Shown one piece after another: positions 1-6,900 of a stretch of 22,455 nt of DNA. The stretch spans positions 1 through 22,455 of the forward strand of contig JARQWU010000175.1 in NCBI GenBank assembly GCA_040182905.1, in the 5' to 3' direction. The stretch comes from Barthelona sp. PAP020 (lineage: Eukaryota; Metamonada: BaSk clade). The notes under the pieces are model-generated. The model was given only the letters and a program-made list of their open reading frames with translations. It was not told where the DNA came from and did not search any database. Every line of letters begins with the position of its first letter. Position 1 is the stretch's first letter. Both the position numbers and the translations under genes were made by a program.

Positions 1-605
1 GTACCGCTATTATTGAATGTTTGAACAAGTGAAAGATTGTCTGCATCAATTAATTTTGCACTACCATCACCACTTCCAGTCACAAGATATTTGCCATCTG
101 CTGAAATTCTTATTCTCCAAATCCAACCATTGTGATGTTTTTCTTCCAAAACAACATTACCACTATTTATGTCCCACTTTTTAACCTTAAATTCGTTATC
201 CCCAGAATATAAATAATTTGAACAATTGGAAAAACAAACTCCATATGTGCTGGTACTATTGGTCAACCTTTTAAAAACAGAGAAATCTGAAACATTGTAA
301 ATGACAATAGAAGAATCACTAGCGCACGTTGCAAACTTTTCTCCATCTGGTGAAAATGCAACATCATAGACAGAAGATTGATCTGTTAAAGTACACTTCA
401 CTTCTTGAGTTTCTGAATCCAATACCACAGTTTTACTGTTATCAGTACAAACAACGAAAAATTTCCCATCAAGTGAATATCCACATGCATACATATACCC
501 AGCAAGTCTGTCTCCAATTTCTTTCACAGAATTTTCGTCTATGGTCAAAGAAAACATATCACGAATAGTTTTTCCTATTGATTCGACACTAAGGTCATCA
601 GACAT
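1..605 (-). CDS. WD40-repeat protein, 5' part (runs off the left edge)
   Basis: Reading the minus strand from the ATG at 605-603 gives 201 codons with no stop before the window edge, so only the N-terminal part is present. It begins MSDDLSVESIGKTIRD, a short helical lead, and then becomes a series of beta-propeller blades of about 40 residues. Blade signatures visible include VYDVAFSPDGEKFATCASD, then YGVCFSNCSNYLYSGD followed by VKKWDINSG, then IWRIRISADGKYLVTGSGDG. Such propellers are protein-interaction scaffolds; neither partner nor pathway can be named from this fragment. The start is supported by an A-rich tract just upstream (about 616-627) and by the lack of blade-like sequence before it. 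The family assignment is safe; the specific identity is unknown. Confidence 0.85.
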   Translation of the reverse strand, partial: MSDDLSVESIGKTIRDMFSLTIDENSVKEIGDRLAGYMYACGYSLDGKFFVVCTDNSKTVVLDSETQEVKCTLTDQSSVYDVAFSPDGEKFATCASDSSIVIYNVSDFSVFKRLTNSTSTYGVCFSNCSNYLYSGDNEFKVKKWDINSGNVVLEEKHHNGWIWRIRISADGKYLVTGSGDGSAKLIDADNLSLVQTFNNSG

Positions 606-1026
606 TTGGATTGATAAAAAAAAAAAATGTGTTTAAAATCTTGTCCTTTTCCCAATTGAATTCATTGTTCTTTATTGCTGAGAAATTTAATCAATTGTGA
701 TAAATATCGAAAAATATGGAAGATTTATACTGTGCATTACTGATGTGGGAATTGAAACCAGTTGGTAGTCACCAAACAAAATAATTATTGTGAAACTAAA
801 AAAACAAAAAATCAAACTTATTCTTTCAAAAGTAATATCAACAAACAGTGAGTACTTTAAAAACAGAATGATAAATCCAAAAAAGAAGAAAAAAATTCAA
901 CTTGTGAAGCGAGGAGGTTTTTTCTTGCAGAAAACCAACTTTTCAACTCCTAAAAGAATTAACCTTTGGTTGATTCCGATTGGTGGTCAAGTCTAATTTA
1001 TGGAAAAATCTAAAATCTTAACTACT
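606..1026. other. Intergenic, AT-rich; no gene seen
   Basis: This is the upstream region of the minus-strand WD40 gene. It is AT-rich with short homopolymer runs. A plus-strand open frame at 790-996 starts at GTG, is dominated by Lys, Ile and Asn codons and looks like chance openness in A-rich DNA. No tRNA, repeat or conserved motif was found. Confidence 0.5.
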
Positions 1027-1030
1027 TTAT

Positions 1031-1161
1031 TCTGAAGCCACACAGCCATACTCTTTTAGTACCCTAAGGAACTGGTGCTGAGACGTCAGTGCTCCCAGGC
1101 GTTCGCTAAATAAGAAGCTAGGCAGTCAAATTTCTGGGTAACTGCCGTTCTCTTTTTTTTT
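1031..1161 (+). ncRNA. Candidate structured RNA gene, possibly RNA polymerase III transcribed
   Basis: A block of about 120 bases is close to 50 percent GC inside DNA that is otherwise about 30 percent GC. GC islands of this kind in AT-rich genomes often mark structural RNAs. Two hairpins can be drawn: an 8-pair stem with G-U pairs around 1075-1094 (GGTGCTGA and TCAGTGCT closing a GACG loop), and a perfect 6-pair stem, GGCAGT at 1121-1126 with ACTGCC at 1141-1146. The second stem is followed within seven bases by a run of nine T at 1153-1161, which resembles a polymerase III terminator. A GTTCG word at 1101-1105 recalls a B box but does not fit the full consensus. I could not match it to 5S rRNA, SRP RNA, RNase P or MRP RNA, U1-U6 or U3. 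The competing explanation is a minus-strand exon: the same DNA is open on that strand apart from one TGA. Confidence 0.35.
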
Positions 1162-1831
1162 ATTAATTTTGAGAGCCGTGGAGGTTCCCTTACATCTAGT
1201 CGTTTCTTTCATGGGTTGATTCTTTTCTCCAAAATCATAGAGTTGTAAAGTTCGTGTTTTATTATTGCAAGAAAAAAAATGTGCAGTTGCTTTCAAAATG
1301 AATTGGTCATCTTCATTTTGAATATCTTCATCAGCAACAAAAAAGCCTCCAAATATTGTTCTTCAAGGAATTAAATTAATGAAAAGCAAAAATTCACAGC
1401 ACAACCAAGCAAAAGCATTAAATCTGCTTGCTCAACTCAAAAAAACAATAAAGGTCAAAATATTCGGTATTTTTTTTTTAAAAGTTCTTAATCACTTGTT
1501 ACAATCATCAAAGAATCAAAATCGTTGATTAAAATCCAAAATGCAAACTTTCAATGTGAAAACTAAAAATATATACATATATACATAAAAATTTATGAAA
1601 AAATTACATTGTAAAATGCCCCAATATCTCAAAAATTGAAATTGAAAACCAAAATTCAATCAAAAAAGGAAATAAAAATTTAAAACAAAATTAAACCATC
1701 AAATTTTTCATTCCAATCAAATTAAACAAGAGGAATTGAATTAAACCTTCATTTTTTTGTTAAAATTAACTGTTTGAAAAGACCAAAAAAAGAACTCCAA
1801 CAAAAAAAAATCTTCATGAAGAAACAAAACA
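1162..1831. other. Intergenic, AT-rich; one small tandem repeat
   Basis: There is no supported gene. The left part (1162-1362, minus strand) is an open frame without an ATG near its start; it is discussed under findings and not called as a gene. A short AT microsatellite, ATATACAT twice in tandem, sits at 1571-1586. The rest is A-rich with several poly-A/T runs. Confidence 0.5.
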
Positions 1832-1999
1832 TTATTTCGAGGATTTGGGGGTTTTTATTGGAGATGACGCTTCATCTGGAATATTTCTACAAGAATTACT
1901 AATTGGTTTCCCAACAACCGTTAATGAATGATAAAAGCTTATATTTTTTGTTTTCCCACCTTTAAACGGAGATTTAGTCATATGCTCTTGATGACACAT
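1832..1999 (-). CDS. Small hypothetical protein, 55 residues
   Basis: Reading from the ATG at 1999-1997 to a TAA at 1834-1832 gives 55 codons with a balanced, protein-like composition, unlike the Lys/Asn/Ile-rich translations of the surrounding spacer. The protein starts MCHQEHMTKSPFKGGKT, continues through FYHSLTVVGKPISNS and ends in a Ser/Pro/Lys-rich tail (SSPIKTPKSSK). It has three Ser/Thr-Pro sites next to basic residues (KSPFK, SSPIK, KTPK), the kind of site used by proline-directed kinases; that is inference from motif alone. The stretch is visibly richer in GC than its flanks. It begins 43 bases beyond the stop of the 400-residue gene on the same strand, so it could be a separate gene or the last exon of something larger. 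There is no signal peptide or membrane segment, and I do not recognise the family. Confidence 0.5.
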   Translation of the reverse strand: MCHQEHMTKSPFKGGKTKNISFYHSLTVVGKPISNSCRNIPDEASSPIKTPKSSK

Positions 2000-2041
2000 T
2001 TTTTGAAGGAATAAAAAAAAATTGATTTGACAATTAATTTA

Positions 2042-3244
2042 TTATTGTGTAACTTCATTTTCAACACAAGGAACTGTGTCATCAATTTCACCTTCGGATT
2101 GTTCTTTCATTTCATTTTCAACCTTTGAATTTTGTTCAGTTTGAGATTCTTCAGGTGCATTTGCTTTGGGCTTATCTTTTTTGTCATCATTTTGTCCCTG
2201 TTTTTTAACATTCATTACGCTTTCACCCAACATAATGTTCATCATTTCATCAAACAATTGACCAATTGTCATGAAAGTGACTTTTGAGTCACTATTTGAC
2301 GATTGATTCTCAGACTCAGATCCAGATGTCTCCTGTTTGTTCACCTTAACCTCATCTTTTTGTTCAGAATCAATTTCTTGACGACTATTCCTTTTTGGTT
2401 CAACATCAAATTCATATCGATATGTTACAACTGGTTCTTGATAAACTGGTTGTCTGTAATTGAAAAAAGAATATGGACTACCAAAAGGAAATCCAAAAGT
2501 GGATTGAATTGGCTCAAACATATTTGAATAGCTCATCAAAGAAAATGGATCACAGGCAGGGGATAATGAAAAACCAAAAGAGTCTGAAAAAAATGAAGAT
2601 CTTCCATAAATAGGACGACGAATAACATAACTACGTGTTCTTCGAGGAGTAGAAGAATGTTTATGTCTGAATAAATTCTTTCCAAATATCACCTTTTCGA
2701 ATACTCTAATGTTCTCTCCAAATTTAGAAATAAAAAATGAGATAAGATCAGCGGCAGTTGATTTCATTGTGTCATTGAATATCTTTTGCTTTTTCTCATA
2801 ATGATCTTCCAAAAACATCATTGTTTTGGAACGAATCTCTTCCAAATAATCACTTGATTCAATAACCTTTGAGGGAATTTTGATCAAATCAACCTTGTCA
2901 ACAAAAAACTTCAACAAACGTCCAACGATTGGATGATTCTCAAAGTCATCCAACATTTCACAGATAATAGCCACATTTTCATCATTAATCTCATAACCGA
3001 GGTCAGATAATTTTTTAAAGATCACATCATACACACCAGTTGAAGTGTTTGTTGTCTTCACATCAGAGAGAGTTGGTTGTGAAGGAACAGATTCAGTTTT
3101 GGCATCTGTTTCAACCTTATTTTCATCACCAATATCACTTTTAATACTGGTTAACAATTGTTGAACTTCATTAAGACGTTCATTAGACATTTTCACGTTT
3201 TGATTTTGATAGAGATTTTCAAGTCTCACTAAGATATCTTCCAT
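2042..3244 (-). CDS. Hypothetical protein, 400 residues, low-complexity centre and acidic tail
   Basis: An uninterrupted frame runs from the ATG at 3244 to TAA at 2042. I do not recognise the family. Three parts are visible. Residues 1-185 look mostly helical and folded (for example DVIFKKLSDLGYEINDENV and the segment after it). Residues about 195-285 are rich in Ser, Phe, Tyr, Arg and Pro, starting with a basic patch (RHKHSSTPRRTRSYVIRRP) and continuing as an aromatic low-complexity stretch with FGFPFGSPYSFF. Residues about 285-400 are charged and probably disordered, with one helical island (FMTIGQLFDEMMNIMLGESV) and an acidic Gln/Glu/Ser-rich end. There is no signal peptide or membrane helix. 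Low-complexity aromatic and basic segments can mediate condensation or nucleic-acid binding, but that would be speculation here. The next gene downstream on this strand is the small ORF 43 bases away. Confidence 0.85.
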   Translation of the reverse strand: MEDILVRLENLYQNQNVKMSNERLNEVQQLLTSIKSDIGDENKVETDAKTESVPSQPTLSDVKTTNTSTGVYDVIFKKLSDLGYEINDENVAIICEMLDDFENHPIVGRLLKFFVDKVDLIKIPSKVIESSDYLEEIRSKTMMFLEDHYEKKQKIFNDTMKSTAADLISFFISKFGENIRVFEKVIFGKNLFRHKHSSTPRRTRSYVIRRPIYGRSSFFSDSFGFSLSPACDPFSLMSYSNMFEPIQSTFGFPFGSPYSFFNYRQPVYQEPVVTYRYEFDVEPKRNSRQEIDSEQKDEVKVNKQETSGSESENQSSNSDSKVTFMTIGQLFDEMMNIMLGESVMNVKKQGQNDDKKDKPKANAPEESQTEQNSKVENEMKEQSEGEIDDTVPCVENEVTQ

Positions 3245-3429
3245 TTAAAAATAAAAAATAAAGATAAGAACACAAGAATTTCATTCCCTACTTGAGGCTC
3301 AACTCTAGTAAATCTCAAAAAGAAAAAAAAAAAACCAAAAACAATTTAAATGGCATAATATCAATAATATATGCATATTAAACTTGTTTGGGTCCCAAAA
3401 TTAACTCTTCAAAAAAAAAACGTCCAAAA

Positions 3430-3447
3430 GTGAAAATATATTTTCAC
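3430..3447. repeat. Perfect 18-base palindrome
   Basis: GTGAAAATATATTTTCAC reads the same on both strands. A related inverted pair, GTGAAAA and TTTTCAC separated by 14 bases, lies near 3769-3796 beside the second copy of the TTTCGRCATAAATTAT repeat. It could be a protein-binding site or a cruciform; no function can be assigned. Confidence 0.7.
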
Positions 3448-3475
3448 AACTTGAAAAGGACCTAAATATTCAACA

Positions 3476-3491
3476 TTTCGACATAAATTAT
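3476..3491 (+). repeat. TTTCGRCATAAATTAT repeat, copy 1
   Basis: TTTCGACATAAATTAT here and TTTCGGCATAAATTAT at 3750-3765 agree at 15 of 16 positions. Flanking bases on the right are also similar (a purine-rich AGAG or GAAG). Confidence 0.6.
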
Positions 3492-3749
3492 AGAGATGGG
3501 ATTTTTCTTGAAGCAATTAATTGCAAACAAAAAAACTAAAATCTCAAATCTCAAAAAGAAAAGAATCGAAAGAGAATAATTCACCATAAAAATCGCAATA
3601 AACAATGCTTTATATTGCTTTTTACTAATTTAATATGAGAATAAATGGGGTTATTTTCCAGAAAAACAAAATATTAAAAAAGAGAAGGCTTTTTTCTGCA
3701 AAATTTATTTGGGATTGGAAAAAGATCAATCCAAATGTTGAAGTACACG

Positions 3750-3765
3750 TTTCGGCATAAATTAT
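3750..3765 (+). repeat. TTTCGRCATAAATTAT repeat, copy 2
   Basis: This is the second copy of the 16-base repeat, 274 bases from the first, with one G for A change. A GTGAAAA...TTTTCAC inverted pair follows almost immediately. Confidence 0.6.
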
Positions 3766-3918
3766 GAAGTGAAAACTGAAATATTCTTCTTTTCACGTTT
3801 GCTTTTTGCCACAAACATGAAAGGAAAGAAAGAAAAAATACATAAATACTTTTACTGTTCACAAACGATTGAACACACTTTTACACTTTTGATTAAAGTT
3901 GATGTTCAGATGATGAAC

Positions 3919-6900
3919 TTATATGTTTGAGGTTGTGTCCAAGTTGGGACGTGGATTTAATTCTTCTTGAACGAAACCATTGCCTGGAGTTCCCACTGTG
4001 CTTGCCATCTCTTCCATTGGTCCTTGAGTGTAAATGAACCCTCCTTTGCTGCTCAACAGATGAATTTCAGCACGTAAACCATCAATTTCAGCTTTTTGCC
4101 TTCTGGTAAATCTTTTCAATTTTTGATATTCCTCCGTCATGGCTGCTTGATTCTTTTCGTGCTTCTTGTTCACTGCTCTTTTATTTTCATCTTCCAAATA
4201 TTCTTCCAAAGCATTCTTTTGTTCATTCAAACTCTTATACTCCTTCAAAAGCTCAGTGTTTTCACTGACAATATCTGACAAACCTTGCTTCTTGTCTCCC
4301 AACTTCTCTTTCCACTCTTCAATTTCTTTTCTTCTTCTGTTGTCAGCAAACATCAATCTTGTTTCTAATTCAGCCACTTCAGAATTACTGGCAGCTTTTT
4401 CCAATGTCTCCAAATCAATAAGACGGCCGAACTGCAACATTTGTAATTCTTCACATTTCTTCTGTGCTTCCTCCTTTTCCTTCTTCTTTTCACTGATGTC
4501 CGCTTTCAACTTGTACTTCTCTTGTTTCAATTGTTCGCCCTCTGAACCATATACTTTTGATCTTTCCAAATGTTCTTCACGTCTCTTCAGTAAATTGGTT
4601 AAATCAGTTTTATATGCAACAAGAAGCTTGAGAGGCTCATCAACAAGTTCCACAGACTCAACACTGTCCAAATTACCCTTCAAATACTCAAACAAATTGT
4701 ATGTTTCATTGTTGAAAATGTTGTAAATTTTTTGAGTGTAATCTTGAGGCGTATTGTGTAGCTCATCAACTTCAGAATCTTCATCCGATGAAGAGTTCAT
4801 TCTTGTATTTCTTTTGGCTTGGGTATTTCTCAATCCAAAAGACAAATCCTTCTTTTCCTCAACAAGCAATTTGCCAACATCATTAATGTAGCTGTTGGTA
4901 TAAATCTTATTTAAAGAAACATACGTCCAACTGGGAATCAAATTCAATTGCGCCAATTTTTCATGCTCAAAAGCAATAATTTCTCTCTTGATCTCACTTA
5001 ACTCCGTGCCCAACACATCCATTCTCTTTTTGGTCTTTAAACTCAACTGCTCATTGTTTTCTTTTCTTTGAATACTCTTATTTCTTTGTTCTTCATGGGC
5101 AAATCTCTTGCTTCGAGCCTCAATGACACTCTCATATAGTTCCTCAGAACAACCTTCGGGACACATGTCCTCGACAAAATCATCTTCATCAAAATCGAAA
5201 TCGAAGGTGTCCTCAAAATTATCAAACTGATCATCCATCACATTTTTATATGTTTTAAGGAATATCTTTTGCAGAATACCAAAATATTGATTCTTTTCAC
5301 TGACTATCGTTTTAAACTCCTCATTTACCCTGTTGATATCTTCATCATTCTTTTTTATGTGTTGTTCTTCAATTTTAATCAATTGATCATACTTGACCAA
5401 ATCTTTTTCACACTGTTTCTTCAATTTGTGTTTTGATTTCAACTTCTCTTCCAATATCTGACCCTTCTGATCATAATTTTGCAATAACGAAAATTCCTGT
5501 AATTTCAGCAAATAAAACATGTTGATGGTTGTCACTAACTTTTGAATTTTGAACTTTTCAACTTTGACCAGCTGCAATTCTTCATCAAAACTCTTCTGAA
5601 TTTTAGTCAGATGATTCTCCAATTCCTTAATGTAGCTGTCAACATTATTCTCAATGCTGTTGTTAATAAATGTTTGAAGTGGTGTTTTAACCAACTGACT
5701 GATATTTTCCTGTCTTCGGATGTCTATTATTGAGTTTGATTTTAACATGGTAACGGAAGCTGATGTTGTGAGCAAATTAGACTCAAACTCTCTTGCAGGC
5801 GCTATGTTATCATATTTTCTGGGGGCTCCAATAAATCTTGTGAGGAAATGCTCAAATCTGGGCTCAAATAACTCAGCTTTTAGTTTATTAATTCTCAATT
5901 CATCTTCATCTAATTCATCACCCTCTTGACCTTTGACTTTCTTTAAACCTCCAAAACCACTTGCCTGGGCCTCTCTCTCTTTCTTCAATTTGAAAGCGGT
6001 CTCCAATTTTTGTAATGACTCAAAATTCTCCAAATCATCCTCTGAAATCTCGAAAAAAACTTCAAAAAGTTCAAAGGGCTTCATTTTTGGAACAGGCTCA
6101 AAACTCTTTGCAACGTATTTATTCTGTGAAAACTTCAGAATTCGTGTGTAACATTTATGTGTCAGTTTCAATATTGACAACTTTTTCATCCTCAATTTGT
6201 TCAAACGAATGTTGAAATCATTCATGATTTTGTTCAAATTGCTGAAAATAATTATTATTTCATTCTTGATAGTGTTGAGGTTCAAATTTTTGGTGGATAA
6301 ATTCTCCTGATATTTTCCTTTTTCATCCAAAAAAGTCTTAGGAACATGTGCAAGAATAACACTGGGCTTTATTTTCAGCGTAAATACTTTTTGATCCTGC
6401 AACAGTTGATTCAACAAATCATACTCAATAAACTCTTCATCTGTGTTGGCTTTGGGCTTCTTTCTGTACAAATGGTTCCAATCCTCTTTTCTTTTATCTC
6501 TTCTGATTCTTCGTTGCTCCAGCTTTTCATGTTTCTGTAATGCAGATTGTGTTGTTTGAGACATTCCAACCAAAGATAGTCTGCGTCCAATCTTACTCAA
6601 TGAAGAACTTCTTCGTTGTTTTATGGAACCAGATTTCAATCCCTCCTCCAATTTAATCTTTTCAACAATATCAACTTCATGTTTGATATCTTGTTTGTAT
6701 TGTTCATATCTCAATTCACGTTTAATGCTCTCAAGGTCTTTTTTTAATTGTTCGGGCAATTTCTCGATCTTGAAAGAAGAAACTTCCAGGTATTCATCAA
6801 CAATACCGCTAATTCCAAAAGGAATTTCCTGCAAATTGCCAACCAGGTAATTGTCAATCTTTTCCAATAAAAGTCTTGACTTTTCGGTGGGGAAGGCCTC

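Larger units (their letters stand above)
3245..3918. other. Intergenic region between CFAP44 3' end and the 400-residue gene
   Basis: This region should contain the promoter of the gene at 2042-3244 and the 3' flank of CFAP44. It holds an 18-base perfect palindrome and a two-copy 16-base repeat, listed separately. A 62-codon minus-strand frame at 3674-3862 is Phe/Asn/Lys/Arg-rich, has no recognisable feature and spans one repeat copy, so I do not call it a gene. Confidence 0.5.

Noticed and set aside
329-568. A 79-codon plus-strand frame at the left end.
   Set aside because: The opposite strand carries a clear WD40 protein open through the window edge; the plus frame is its shadow.
790-996. 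A 68-codon plus-strand frame.
   Set aside because: It starts with GTG and its composition is Lys/Ile/Asn-rich, as expected for A-rich spacer.
1031-1146. 5S rRNA in the GC-rich block.
   Set aside because: Words resembling 5S occur, but in the wrong order and spacing, and there is no closing helix between the ends.
4166-4726. A 186-codon plus-strand open frame opposite CFAP44.
   Set aside because: It is a Ser/Phe-rich mirror of Glu/Lys-rich coiled-coil codons on the minus strand; it has no domain and an antisense gene is unlikely.
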